The notes under the pieces are model-generated. The model ran no database searches. It saw nothing but the letters and a program-made list of their open reading frames with translations, and was not told the DNA's origin. A program made the position numbers and the translations under genes. Positions 24,564-38,913 of a DNA stretch of 64,000 bases are shown here, one piece after another. Position 1 is the stretch's first letter. Each line of letters begins with the position of its first letter. This stretch comes from Maylandia zebra (Eukaryota > Chordata > Actinopteri > Cichliformes > Cichlidae): the NCBI RefSeq assembly GCF_041146795.1, contig NC_135176.1, positions 14,618,286 through 14,682,285 on the forward strand. The letters are read 5' to 3'.

Positions 24564-24990
24564 TCTCATCCTGTCAGCCTACAATGACTCATAGATCAAG
24601 GATGCTATATATGTACCAGGATTGTTTGTTTTTGTCCAATATTTATCAGAGTTTTAGTTCAGTTTGCAAGTTAAAAAACATAAAAGCCAGAAACCTAATT
24701 CTTCCCTGAAAACCCTGCTGCCTTTCTTTTCTTTTTCTCCAAGTATTACATGAAAATTCTGGTCATTTATTAACAAAATGTTACCTCCTGAATTTGTTTC
24801 TCCACATTGTTATAAACAAAATATATCATAAGAAAATTCAGCCTGTTTATAATCTTTCCGTAGAAATTCCAGGTGCAAGTTTGTGGGAAAACTGAAAAGT
24901 CTACATGGTCTCTTGATAACCTCAAACAACAACTTGTCCGATTGTATTAAAGTACTAATTCAGTTTAATATAAGCAAGTTGTGATTTGTT

Positions 24991-24996
24991 AATAAA
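24991..24996 (+). promoter_or_regulatory. nfrkb: nfrkb polyadenylation signal
   Basis: AATAAA lies 428 bases after the stop codon and is the first canonical signal in the 3' UTR. The tmem45b stop codon on the other strand is only 192 bases further, so the two 3' UTRs are probably convergent and may overlap. Confidence 0.6.
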
Positions 24997-25187
24997 ATAT
25001 TTCAATATGTTGCATTTTTTGTAAAAGCAGGCGATACACAATATGAATTGTCCTTTTTAATATTTACAAACATGATAATAGTTAATTCACATGGATTTCA
25101 ATCTTATTTTCTTTAGACATTTTTTTTTAAAATAGATAAAATAGATCAAGATTTGAAAAATGAAATCAAAGAGCCATAAACATGCCT

Positions 25188-27966
<2,779 letters not shown>

Positions 27967-28022
27967 TATCAGGCCTGAAAAAAGAAGAAATGCGCCTTAG
28001 TCATGTCATACATTGCTATACA

Positions 28023-29700
28023 AGTGTATTTGCCCCCTTCTTGGCTCAAGAGTTGGGAGTTCGCCTTGTAATCGGAAGGTTGCCCGTTCGAGCCCCGGCT
28101 CGGATAGTCTCGGTCGTTGTGTCCTTGGGCAAGACACTTCACTCGTTGCCTACTGGTGGTGGTCAGAGTGCCCGGTGGCGCCTCGCCTCTGTCAGTGCGC
28201 CCCAGGGTGGCTGTGGCTACAATGTAGCTTGCCATCACCAGTGTGTGAATGGGTGGATGACTGAACGTGTAAAGCGCTTTGGGGTCCTTAGGGACTAGTA
28301 AAGCGCTATACAAATACAGACCATTTACCATTCTTGATTTATTCATTTATTTATTTTTGCATATTCATCACACATGTTTCATATCAAACTAATTCTAATA
28401 GTAGACAAAGACACAATTCAGGTTTTACATGATGATTTAATTTATTAAGGGGGAAAAATAAGTTTACTTACCTGGACCTGTGTAAAAAGTAAATGCCCCT
28501 TAAACTTGATAACCGGTTGGATCAAAGTTAGGAGCAATTTGTTTTTGGATCACGGTCACTGAGTCTTTCACGTCACTGTGAGGAATTTTGGTCCACTCTT
28601 CTTTGCAGAATTGTTTTATTTCAGACACATTTGGGTGGGTTTCAAACACAAACAGTGCATCCCAAAGCATCTCAATCTGATTTAAGCCCAGATTTTGACT
28701 AGGCCACTGCAAAACCTTCATTCTGTTTTTTACTTTGGAGCCATAGACAGGTGGACTCGTGTTTCAGATCATTGTCATGCTTAAGTACACTTAAGCTTCA
28801 GGGCCTGACCTTCTGGTAGAGAACCGAATTCATGGTTACATCAAGTCTTCCAGGTCTTGAAGCAGCAAATCAGCCCCAGACCGTCGCAATACCACCACCA
28901 CGTTTTTTTTTCTGTTCTTTTTAGGAATGCTGTGTTGATTTTACGCCAGATGTGAAGGGACTCAAACGTTCCAAAAAGTCAGTCCACACAGTAATTTCCC
29001 AAAAGCCTTGGAGATCATAAAGATGTTTCTTGGCAAATTTGAGACAAGCCTTTGTGTTCGTTTTGCTCAGCAGTGGATTTTTCCCCTCCTAAGGATGTCT
29101 CTTTCTTATTGCCGAATCATGAACTCTGACCTTAACTGAGGCAGGTGAGGCCTGCAGTTCTTTCCATGTTGTTCTTGCTCTTTTTGTGACCTCCTGGATG
29201 ACTCATGAATGCACTCTTGGAGTAATTTTGGTAACACTGCTGGGAAGGTTAACCACTGTTTCAAGTTTACTCTATTTGTATATAATGGCTTTGACTGTGG
29301 TTCACTGGAATCCCAAAGCCTCAGAAATGACTTTCCAGACTGATGGATATCAATGACTCAGCTGTCTCTTTAGATTGCGTTGTTGTTTTTTGAGATCTTT
29401 TAACCTGCTTCACTTTGTCAGATAGGATCTACTTGAGCGGTTTCTTGATCTAACATGTCTCACAGGCCTGGGTGTGGCTAAAGAAATTGAAGTTAATAAA
29501 TGTTGTAATTAAGACAATTCAGGATTTCACAAGGGGAGCAATTCCTCACACACACAGGGCCAGGTTGGGCTGCTTAGTTCCCCCCTTTCAATGAATGAAA
29601 TCATCATTTTGTATTCACTCCAGTTATCTTTGACTAATATTAAAATTAGTTTGATGATCTAAAAAAATAAGTGTGACAAATATCCAATATATTAATACAC
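28023..29700 (-). mobile_element. Tc1-like transposon remnant (antisense transposase) carrying a SINE
   Basis: The antisense frame at 28721-28500 reads VLQWPSQNLGLNQIEMLWDA, then FCKEEWTKIP, the C-terminal end of Tc1 transposase (normally WPSQSPDLNPIE-like). Further right the complement of the GGGSVMVWGC region is recognisable. Both termini resemble each other (ATTTGCCCCCTT near 28029 and AAATGCCCCTT near 28490 at one side; TAATATTAAAATTAGTTTGATGA at the other). Stops and indels throughout show it is dead. It occupies the 3' part of tmem45b intron 1. A SINE splits it at 28044-28330. Confidence 0.75.
28044..28330 (+). repeat. tRNA-derived SINE inserted in a Tc1 remnant
   Basis: Same family as 26624-26955 but missing the first dozen bases. 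It is flanked by a six-base duplication TTCTTG at 28038-28043 and 28331-28336, which interrupts the Tc1 terminus CCCCCTTCTTGATT. This nesting dates it after the Tc1 insertion. Confidence 0.8.
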
Positions 29701-30611
29701 CAGGATGAATGCAAATATAGTATATACTAAATGCAGCGTTGAAAGTTCAAAGGTATTAGCTTTGAGGTTAAAGTGCAGGCTCTTAGTTCCGCTTTATTGA
29801 GATGATAAGAACCTGGCATTTAAGGGAACGAAATCCAAATAGATAGCAACGTTCACAAAGGGCTTTTTCAAAGCAGCTGGCATTACATAAAAACAAATAC
29901 AGTGCTGGAAACTGCTGTCAATAGGGGGAAAGCAGCGATTAATTTATAACATATCCTGTCTGATTAGGGCGGAGCCTGCTGAGCGTGTTCTTTGGTCCGG
30001 ATGACATTTGTTTTGCAAAACTGAAATTCAAATGAAAGAGGGTTTTTTGACAGAAAACGTGCTGCCTTTCAAATCAGAAAAAACAAACAGTACTAAAAGT
30101 TTAACAAGTAATACTTTAACGACTAACTGAAGTCACTAAGAAAATGGGAAAGCGCAATTATATTGTTTTAACTTAAATTCTGCCGCTGACTCATTAAAGT
30201 GAAATCTAAAATCAGACGCAGTGAACATGTAACACGGGCTTTTTTCCACTGCTCAAAAGGAAGTCGGTGGTTTATAACAGACCTTAAAACTTCTTCCCCC
30301 TGCTTTTAATGTTAGTATTGGAGACACGGGTGTGTTTAAAATCCGCGTGTTCGGTTAGTCAGACAAGTTTTTCCTGATCAGCCCTGCCTGGCGTGATGTT
30401 ACTGAACACTTTTCACACATTGTCCAACATTTCCAACACTGTCGACGTGTATGGAGGCAGATAGCTGATTTCACCGTCTCAGAGCTAAGTCCAAATAATG
30501 TTTCGACACAATAAATACGCGTTTATCTAAAGTCCAGTTAGCCTGTGGCACATCAGCATCTGTACCGAGGTAAATCTTCAACTGAGTACATGCTTGATAA
30601 AATCAACATAC
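29701..30611 (-). other. Distal part of tmem45b intron 1
   Basis: AT-rich intron sequence with no gene, RNA or repeat that I recognise. It ends at the donor of the non-coding first exon. Confidence 0.5.
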
Positions 30612-30720
30612 CTTAATCTCTGCGGCTAATCCCCAAATGCAACAAATTAATGTCGGCAAACCGCCTTGAATGACAGCTCCCTGCTGTTTGGAGACCTGTG
30701 CACACCTGCTCCCTGCACCT
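30612..30720 (-). promoter_or_regulatory. tmem45b: tmem45b 5' non-coding exon and promoter region
   Basis: The complement ends GAGATTAAG before GTATGTTG, a good donor that would join the acceptor just above the start codon (27974/27975). The upper limit is not visible. The spot is 580 bases below the gng8 stop codon, so tmem45b starts close behind gng8 on the same strand. Confidence 0.45.
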
Positions 30721-31011
30721 CTAACCTGCACTGACGGATCACACATAGCCCCACCCCTAGTTTGCATAAGTTTCAGTGACCAAGTGACATCTCCCTGAGA
30801 AACGGGCAGAAAAACAGAGGCTGTTTAAAGACGGTGAGCTTTATTCAGCTACTCATTTGACAACAAAAAGATCAATACCGAGATTAATAGAGAGCAACAA
30901 CTCGGTGACAACTTAAATATGCAGTTTTGCTAATATGTAAACTGTGTGCACAGTGGGAGATGCAGCAGCAGTGGCTTGTTTAAATGAACTTTGCACTCTT
31001 TTCAATAAATC

Positions 31012-31017
31012 TTTATT
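31012..31017 (-). promoter_or_regulatory. gng8: Probable gng8 polyadenylation signal
   Basis: TTTATT on the plus strand, AATAAA on the gene strand, 176 bases after the stop. The predicted 3' UTR contains the GT/AC repeat at 31133-31176. Confidence 0.5.
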
Positions 31018-31129
31018 GCCATTCTTATCGTGCTTAACACACAGTCATTTGACATGTGAGGAAATCGCTACCTAAATGAAAAACGGAATGCTGTTTTAAA
31101 ATAATCCTAATAAACAAAGTGTCATTGTT

Positions 31130-31132
<3 letters not shown>

Positions 31133-31176
<44 letters not shown>
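31133..31176. repeat. (GT)n microsatellite in gng8 3' UTR
   Basis: About 20 uninterrupted GT units, only 17 bases past the gng8 stop codon. On the transcript strand it reads (AC)n. Confidence 0.95.
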
Positions 31177-31178
<2 letters not shown>

Positions 31179-31192
31179 TTTGCACAAGAGAG

Positions 31193-31450
31193 TTATAGGA
31201 TTTCACAGAACAATTTCTTCTCTCGAAACGGGTTCTCAGATGAAGGCACTGGAGTCACCAACGGGTCCTCTTTGGCATGAGCTTCACAGTAGGCCATCAG
31301 TTCAGCTGCTGCTTTGGATACCTGTAAAAGCAGACTGTGTTTAAGTGAGTCAGTGATCATAAAAGGGCAAGATAAGATGTTAAGTATGAGCTCATCTGTT
31401 CCAATACACACACAGACACACACACACACATATATATCTGTGTATATATA

Positions 31451-31510
<60 letters not shown>

Positions 31511-32339
31511 CTACACAGAATAAGAAAGAGAAGTGGGAGGATCTCTGCATAACTGAGCAAGAGGACAAGTCGATTAAAGTCTCTCGATATCAGATGGCAG
31601 GCTCATTAAATGGCACTCATGAAGTCCCTCCAGGATATCTGAGACTGGCCAATAACAGTAAGAAAGAACAAATAAGCAGGAAAACACAGATATTGGACAG
31701 AGGCAAATTGGAAAAGTGCTATACACAATGATATCTGAAGTCTAAGGTCTTTAAGTCAAAAAGAACATTTGAGCGAGGGGCTGAAAGAGTGCTTGATATG
31801 AGGAAGTGTGATGATTTGATGGTGCGTGCAGTGCCAGGCTGGAGTGAAATCATTGAACCAGGTCATATAGCTCCAAACTATGCAAGAACTTTTTAAAAGG
31901 AAGCTGTCAGCTGGCATTCTGTTAAAAGGAGTGGACAGTACCATCATCAGATCTAAACCCTGATTGAACATTTGTGGGTCTCTAAGCTGGAGCACATATC
32001 TACAATAATAAAGATTCACACACCTGTAGTTGCTGCAAATAAGCAGTTCTTTGTCAAAAGTATAAATACATCTGATAAATAAAAGCATGTAAAATGTAAC
32101 TTTTTATTGAAAGTTTCCGAGACACAGTGAAGTACAAAGGAAGAACACGTGGTGCCTTAACTGAAGTGAATACTTGCTCATCTGAAGACTTTTCAATTCA
32201 CACTGCCTCATTTGTGCCCTTGCTTTGTTTCCAGTCACTGTCTGTGTGGACTCACCATCATCCTCTCTATGTTGACCTCCAGTTTCAACTGCTCTACTGT
32301 TTTTCGAGCATCTGCAATCTTGGCCATGTTGTTAGACAT
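31193..32339 (-). CDS. gng8: G protein gamma-8 subunit
   Basis: Gamma subunit that pairs with a G-beta and anchors heterotrimeric G proteins to membranes. Two coding exons: 32339-32256 (28 codons) and 31321-31193 (42 codons plus stop), giving 70 aa, the exact length of GNG8. N-terminus [20 protein letters not shown] forms the coiled coil with beta; the second exon has [20 protein letters not shown] and the conserved NPFREKK. The last four residues are CEIL, a CAAX box ending in Leu, so geranylgeranylation is expected (family knowledge). A non-coding exon with its donor at 33077 lies upstream. The intron between the coding exons holds a dinucleotide repeat and a Tc1 remnant. Confidence 0.96.
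31408..31507. repeat. Compound (CA)n/(TA)n microsatellite in gng8 intron
   Basis: A CA tract (about 31408-31429) followed by mixed TATG and about 24 TA units to 31507. It abuts the start of a Tc1 remnant. Confidence 0.95.
31521..32060 (+). mobile_element. Tc1-like transposon remnant in gng8 intron
   Basis: Text such as GAGGACAAGTCGATTAAAGT, CTGAGACTGGCCAATAACAG, ACACAGATATTGGACAGAGG, AGCTCCAAACTATGCAAGAAC and TCAGCTGGCATTCTGT parallels successive parts of a common fish Tc1 transposase gene in the right order on the plus strand. Large internal deletions and stops remain. The 93-codon open frame starting at 31450 is microsatellite plus this remnant, not a gene. Confidence 0.7.
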
Positions 32340-32599
32340 CCTGCCCTCTCCCGCTTGGATCAGCCATCATGTAGCAAATTTAAAAACAAGACACAAAAGT
32401 ACAGATTACCAATAAAGAAATGTGGTTGTAGAAAACAAGTTTGCTCTTATAAAGAGCAATATAAAGAAAATTTGTCACAAATGATCAATGTGAGACATTA
32501 TTGAAGGTATCTGAGGTGGTGGTTAGAGTCTGTTTCAATTTGTTTGTTAATTCTGCTCCCTGGGTCTCAGCTGCAAGAGGAACAGGGAGGGTCTCAAAG

Positions 32600-33077
32600 G
32601 AGAAGGGCAGGGGAGCGGAGGTAGCGCAGCCCTCCCAAGGGGGCGGCATCCGCTAGCACAGATTGTAAATACACCTTATATTAACATGTTGCTCTCGCAC
32701 AATATATCTGTCATAAAGTTCACATTTAGTTGTTTTTCAAATCTCAGCTTTTCTTTATAAGTAGATGCTGTTATGTTTTTTTGAGTTTAAAAGACACATT
32801 CGAGTACCATCTTAATGATCCTCATAATAGGCGAGTAAATAAAAAGCCAGCAACAGCAGGCCTTTAAAAAAAAAAACTTTGCTAGAAATAATTAAAAGGA
32901 AATTCATTATAAGTCATTTCTAGTGCTAATATAATTCATGCAGCACATAGCAGATATGCCACATAATTCATGTGTAGAAATATTTGAAATAGGCTGCTTC
33001 TGTGCATCTGTATAAAAGATGATGATGATGATGATAAAGAAAATTTGCAGTCACTCCATAGTTCCAAACATACTCAC
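32600..33077 (-). other. gng8 intron 1 remainder
   Basis: Intronic sequence with no recognised gene or element, apart from a short G-rich patch near 32600-32660. Confidence 0.5.
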
Positions 33078-33260
33078 AACAAAGACCGACAGCAAACGAC
33101 TGGCTCCTGGAGCGAAAGTACACTTGTCCTCCGCCACAGCAACTTGTAGCTCCGAATGAAGAGAGATGAATGGCAGAGACGAAGTGGATGTCTTCACTGG
33201 GCTTCCAACCTTCACATAATTAGCGGTGGATCTGCCTATGGGATGGGCTCAGCGCAGCAG
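33078..33260 (-). promoter_or_regulatory. gng8: gng8 5' non-coding exon and promoter region
   Basis: On the gene strand the exon ends TCTTTGTT before GTGAGTATG, a good donor matching the acceptor at 32342-32343. The upper boundary is guessed. Nothing else nearby looks coding. Confidence 0.45.
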
Positions 33261-34039
33261 TGCAACAGTTAAAGGCAACATGTGGTATGACCTTCATTTC
33301 TACACTCTCTATCACTCACACATCTGAGATTACACCGAAGACAGAGAGTTAAATGTAGCTTTTAAAAAAGATGGAATATGGCTGAAATAATAGTTGTGTA
33401 TTTGATCATAACACCTCAACAGAACAGACAGTTATTTTCCGTGACTTTGCATAACATGCTTGTGTATAAAATATCAAAATATCAAACCTTAAATTCTTGG
33501 AATTACTGAGTACATTAAAATGAGTTGGACTGGGATTGTTCTAAGACAGAATAATGTTTATGAGAAAGGTATTAAATCAGAATATGTAAAATAATGCTCT
33601 ATAAACTTTTATTTGAAATTCTCACATGTGCTTGTGTTTAAAGAAGCCATGCAACAGAAAACAGTTACTAATCAAGCTCCAAATAAATATTTTAAGAGTC
33701 TAATTCTATCACACATAAGAACACTTGAATATAACCTCTGGTAAATTTGCATGTTCAGTGACAGACTTTTTGTCAAGGGGAGGATTTTCTCAGAAACAGA
33801 GTTATTTCTCTCATATTTTAGCGATCCTCTTCAAGGCTGCCAGTCTTTCCGGTAGAGCTGACTATTATTCCACAGAGCAGCAGGGAGCAAAGTGGCAGTG
33901 TGATGGAGTTAAATGTCAAATGCTTCATTAACATTTGTTTCCCTGTAGTAATTGGTCTTGCTTCATGGACGATATAAGCCTTTATAGCAAAAAGAGCTTC
34001 TGGTTCACTTAACCCTCCTCTGTCATTTAAAACGTCTAT

Positions 34040-34810
34040 ACAGTAATGTGTGAAAGTCTTGAGTCACCACTCAATTCTTTATTTTTGTTACAAAAATGGA
34101 AAATAGGTACAGCTATTTATCAAAATGTGAAATCATAGGGTACATGTAAATACAGACTATAAGGCTAAAACTGAGTTTGTATCATTCTGATGAGCCTGAA
34201 AGTGAATGATTTGAAATGACCACCTTTATTCTTGAACCAAACATTTCATATTTGGATTCATCACTCAATAAGACCTGTTGCCAGTCCAGTTATTTTGTAA
34301 TTTCACACCTCAGCCTTTTCTCCCTGTTTCCCTTCCTTAAGAATGGCTTCTTGACAGCCACCCTCCCACTGAGATCATTTCTGATGAGGCTGCAGTGAAA
34401 AGTAGTTGAATCAACTGAAGGTCCAGATGCATTTCTTGAGTCCTGTGTTAGGTCTTTGCTGGACTTTTTTCTATTACCGTACTTAAGGACATTAATTTTA
34501 GATATTGTTCATCTGCTCTAGTTAGATTTTTTTTTAGACCTGACAATTCTTCTTGTGTCCTCCACTTGTCCAGTTTCCTCAGTTTTTTAAGGGCACACTG
34601 AACACCATGCTCAATGATGCCAAGGTTTTGGAATCACCCCCTTGGTGGAAAAATACAGTTTTAATTTTAACATAACTGTGTTATCTTTGGTATTTTTAAG
34701 ATTCAGCTACAAAATTTGAATGTTTTTCAGAATGGAATAACATGTTTTTAAGACAGGCTGCCAGTAACAAAGTGCCTCAAGGTAAAATTTAAAATTTTAC
34801 CTTGAGGCTG
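34040..34810 (-). mobile_element. Tc1/mariner remnant
   Basis: The complement of about 34216-34290 translates as LDWQQVLLSDESKYEMFGSR, the SDES-containing catalytic stretch of Tc1/IS630 transposases. One terminus near 34050 reads GTGAAAGTCTTGAGTCACC; a related terminus occurs at 42143. Frames are broken. The region 33261-34039 before it holds nothing I recognise. Confidence 0.75.
34774..34808. repeat. Perfect 16-bp inverted repeat with 3-base loop
   Basis: Arms GCCTCAAGGTAAAATT and AATTTTACCTTGAGGC separated by TAA. It sits at the far edge of the Tc1 remnant and may be the fused terminal repeats of a deleted element. It is unlikely to be a terminator in this context. Confidence 0.85.
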
Positions 34811-35032
34811 TCTTTTATGTGCAAACACACAGTTCTGGTTCATCTCTTGAGTTAGATATTTGTTTTATAGATCAATGTTAAGTGGCTTAACAAGCAAACA
34901 AAACATATTTATCTGAAAATGGTCAGTTTAAGGATTGGACAGAAAACTTGTTAAAAAGCAACTAATCTCCGAATAATAACTAACAAATAAAAGCCTGAGA
35001 ATCAGATTCTGTTGGGCAGCTAATCAGTGTTT

Positions 35033-35392
35033 GCGGGGCAGCAACGTGGAGCAGTGGTTAGCAATGTTGCATCACAGCAAGAAGGTCCTGACTCCCTCAC
35101 CTGGCCGTGGCCTTTCTGAGTGGAGCTTGCATGCTTTCTTGTTTGCGTGGGTTCTCTCTGGGCACTCCAGCTTCCTCCCACAGTCTAAACACATGCAGTA
35201 AATAGAGTTAGGTTCACTGGTGAATCTCAATTGCCCATAGGTGTGAATGTGAGTGCAAATAGTTGTCTGTCTCTCTGTGTTAGCCCTGCATCAGGCTGGA
35301 TGCCCCCCTCCGCCCACCCAGCAGCTGGGATAGACTCCAGCCTCCCCTGCAACCCCGATAAGGACAAGCGGAAGAGAATGGATGGATGGACA
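35033..35392 (+). repeat. tRNA-derived SINE, nearly full length, ending in (ATGG)n
   Basis: Head GTGGAGCAGTGGTTAGCA is tRNA-like. Body motifs GCGTGGGTTCTCTCTGGGC, CTTCCTCCCACAGTC, AATTGCCCATAGGTGTGAAT and GGGATAGACTCCAGCC appear in the usual order. The end is GATGGATGGA. These are widespread in teleost genomes. The flanks 34811-35032 and 35393-36288 show no gene. Confidence 0.75.
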
Positions 35393-36288
35393 GATTCTGT
35401 TGTGCTTCTTATGAATTCAGTGACAACATTTGTAAACTCGATCCATCTGTCCAGTCAACAAAACAACGTGTCTCTTCTGACATTCTGTTCATTCATAATA
35501 GATGCTACACCATAGGATGAATGAAACCAGAGAGGAGATCTATACACAGCTTCAACTAAGATGTTTTTAAACTCATCTAGAGTTAATGTTTATAATGTGT
35601 TTTGACATAGAAATAAGAGCATGCATTGCCAGCTAACCAAACATAGCAAGTGTGCCATTTACTATACAAACAGTAATGAGTTTGGGCGTAGCTGCTGTTT
35701 TCTCCATATAAATTGTTGTCATAACGTCTGCTTGATTCTTGTAATCTCTGCTGATTGTCCACAGAGGTCCTCATGGTGACTTACGGTGTGCTGTACACAT
35801 AAACAGTTCTGTTACACATTCTCATTTTCTTTTGTAACCTTCATTAAGGTCAGTGTGGCTAGGAAACAAGACTGTAAAACATAGTCTTTACTAAGGCAAG
35901 AAGAAGATCCAGAAATGACCTATTTAGAAAATATGAGTGCCTTGAATTCATGATGGTGACTGTTGTAAACATATCTAAGCCAGACCAATTTATAAAAAGA
36001 GACCCAGTCCTCCTGGATGTCACGCACGATGTATTTTTTGTCATATCATGCTGAAAACAAACCAGTTTTTCAAGTTGTGGCTCTGGTTGCATTTGTGACA
36101 CATTCATCTGTAATGCATTTAAAGGGCTACAAAAGATTCATAACCATCATTTTCAGGTTTGGAAATATTTGGAAACCAAATAGATTTTTCTTTTGTTCTC
36201 GTGTACTTGTTTTTATTATTATTTTCACAGAAAAAAAGTTTAATTAAATAACAATAATAGAAAAAGGAACAATAGAAATTAATAAAAT

Positions 36289-36295
36289 TGTGCGC

Positions 36296-36355
<60 letters not shown>

Positions 36356-36356
36356 A
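36289..36356. repeat. (GT)n microsatellite
   Basis: About 27 GT units bounded by GCGCGTGCG on the left and GCGCATGGGCGC on the right; the alternating purine-pyrimidine tract is a potential Z-DNA former. Confidence 0.95.
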
Positions 36357-37669
36357 TGGGCGCTGGTCATTCACAATCCCTCCGTTTGTAGCATGTTGAC
36401 ATATATATGGCAGGCAGTCAGACATGCCCCGTCTCCTGAGATGTTCAGCACTGAAGTGGCTAAAGTAAATGTTCCTTACTTCACTCAATGATTCACATTT
36501 TAGGAGGAAATGTCTCACTTTTAACCTCACCTCTCAAACAGTGATCACATGTTCTTCTAATCTTTCGGTTGCCACGACCTCGTGTGTCTTCCTTGTTCAA
36601 TTGCCAGTTTGTGGTCCTACATTTGGTTAGGATTTGACTCTGTTTTTCTGTTTCTGACACCTAAGAGACATTCTGCTAATTCATACCTGTTTTTAGGGCC
36701 AGATAAACTCTTCGTCCCAGAGAAAGATTTCTTTTCATTTTGTTAGAATTTGGTTTACACTGATAGGTGTTTGGAAAGCAGTGTGGTGAGACAAGTCCGA
36801 TTATGATTGGCAGAATATCTCTTAGAGACAGACAGTCTCAATACCAACTGACATAGGTTGGTTGGTTCTGGCCTTATCTCTTATCTCTGGGAGAGCCTTG
36901 AATTAGAGGGATTCTTGGGGGCTGGATACAAGATTATAAAAAATGTCCCAATTCTGTTCAGCTGGGGTTTGTTAGTGTTTTCCTGTGTACATGTAAACTG
37001 TATCTGTAGACAGTCTGTTGGGCGTTTATCCCAACAGGTGTGGCTCTGATGACTCACTGCACCCTTTACTTCTCTACTCTACAGCACAGTGGATAGGATG
37101 ACACTATCAGATATTTTAAGCCAGATTTTAATTATAATTTAGAAGTTATCTTAATTGCATTTGGGGCTCTTAGGCCTTTTTGTTTTAGTTTTCTTTCACT
37201 TCCATGAAATTTCCTAATCTTGTTATGGTTCAGCTCATCTGTAAATCATTTTGAATAACTCACCCACCTAAGTGAAAATCATCTAAAAGTGCTGTATACT
37301 GCCAAACACAACCTAAATGGCAAGAATAAAGAGGACAAAGTAAGTCCACCAGAAATGAGGAGAAATTCTAAATGTCTCCACAGGATCTGCACGTATCTTA
37401 ATCAAAAAGAGTGTGCACAGATTTTACCTTCATGGGAGTTGAGCCAGTGGGAAGTCCATTATGAAAACTAGAGAAAGTCAATACTGGATAACTGCCAGTC
37501 TCTGATTTGACCACAAATTCCTCTTGAAGATACTGAGAAGGTATCTGTATGAGGGTTAAAGTTGAACCAGAAAATAAACATTGGGGAAACAATATGGAAA
37601 GTGAGGGACACTTTTTTAAGTTTAATCTAAAAACTATGGATTGGGGTGGTTTTAAATGTGCTTAAAGCT

Positions 37670-37860
37670 TGTTTATACACTGACTGGATACTTTTTAGGT
37701 ACAGCTTGGCAGTGCCGAGTTGAACACCATTTTGCTTTCCAAGCTGTCATACTTTGTGGCATAGATTCAACAGGGTGCTGGAAACATTCCTCATAGAGTA
37801 TAGCTCATACTGTAATCAATGATTTCATTATTTAGGGGGAAATAGTATTTGGTTTCCTCA
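37670..37860 (-). mobile_element. Fragment of the TTAGGTACA Tc1-type family
   Basis: Reads TTTTTAGGTACAGCTTGG, then GGCATAGATTCAACAGG and CTGGAAACATTCCTCATAGA. It corresponds to the first ~150 bases of the element at 9920-10560. The rest is missing. Confidence 0.65.
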
Positions 37861-37914
37861 TATCTAGGGCATTTTTGGGGAAAATAGTGATCTTATTATT
37901 ATTATTGTTTAGTA

Positions 37915-38905
37915 CAGACCTTCCCAAAGTGTGGGGCCCGTCCCCTAGGGTGCCAAGGTCTCCCCTGCATAATTGCTTTTCCCTTTGTCGGGAGCATGTG
38001 CTGGGCTGTTCAAATCACGGACAAACAGTATCCCACATTCTTGATTTTTAGTTCACACACACTTGTTGTAATGACTAACTACTCCTGACATTTTGGAGAT
38101 GTTAGCTCCGTATACAGTAAAGTTACAGTGGGATACAAATAATATCAGGCTGATCCTGCCACGATTTGTTCCCCCTGTCTAAATCACGGACAAACAGTAT
38201 CCCACAGCTGTTTATGTTTTTAAACCCATTTTGCACAGACAGGCATTTTTTGAAAAATGTATTGATATAAATGTTGAATATTATTACACAGGAAAAAAAC
38301 AAATACACGTAAAATAATTACACCATGACGCCTCTGCCTTTGTAAATGGAGGGACAGTATGTGTGTATGTAAGCATGTAAAACCTGAAGATAGATACAAA
38401 ATACTGTTAATCTGACTTGCTGCCATTCTGCAATTCATCTCATGTAATAACGTGGCGCACAGCATGACGTGAAAAAAGGCACATACCTTTGACGTTGCAT
38501 GCCGACCTCGGTATTCCTGTCCACACATAAACGCAAAAAAGGAGTTTTAAAAAATCTCCGTTTTCGGTGATTCCAAACTCCGTTTACGTGTGGAGGAAAG
38601 GTCCAAACGCACAGAAACAGTTGTGTTTTCAAAATTACCCGTGTAGGTGTGGACGTAGCATAAAAGAGTTAGTAGTTTATTTTCTTACTACCTGTAATTT
38701 ATTGCAGTTTACTTGTATTTGCTTAATTGTTTACTAAATGTTTGAGGTGTGAAATAAACCGCAATGGAGCAAAATATGGGTGTGTGTGGTTGGAGGATGT
38801 ATTTGTGTGTGTGCGCGTGCGCGTGCGCGCGCGGGGGAGGGGGGGTGGCGAACATTTTTCTTGTAAAACAAAGGGGGGCCTAGCGAAAACGTTTGGGAAC
38901 CACTG
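37915..38905. mobile_element. Non-autonomous hAT element, 991 bp
   Basis: Terminal inverted repeats CAGACCTTCCCAAA and TTTGGGAACCACTG, flanked by the perfect 8-bp duplication GTTTAGTA at 37907-37914 and 38906-38913. An 8-bp duplication is the hAT signature. There is no transposase frame. A 26-bp sequence is repeated directly inside (38012-38037 and 38181-38206), and a GC-alternating tract lies near 38810-38832. Confidence 0.85.
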
Positions 38906-38913
38906 GTTTAGTA

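Noticed and set aside
31450..31731. A 93-codon plus-strand frame with plausible protein-like sequence ([20 protein letters not shown])
   Set aside because: The first third is a TA repeat. The rest matches, in order, degraded segments of a fish Tc1 transposase gene with deletions.
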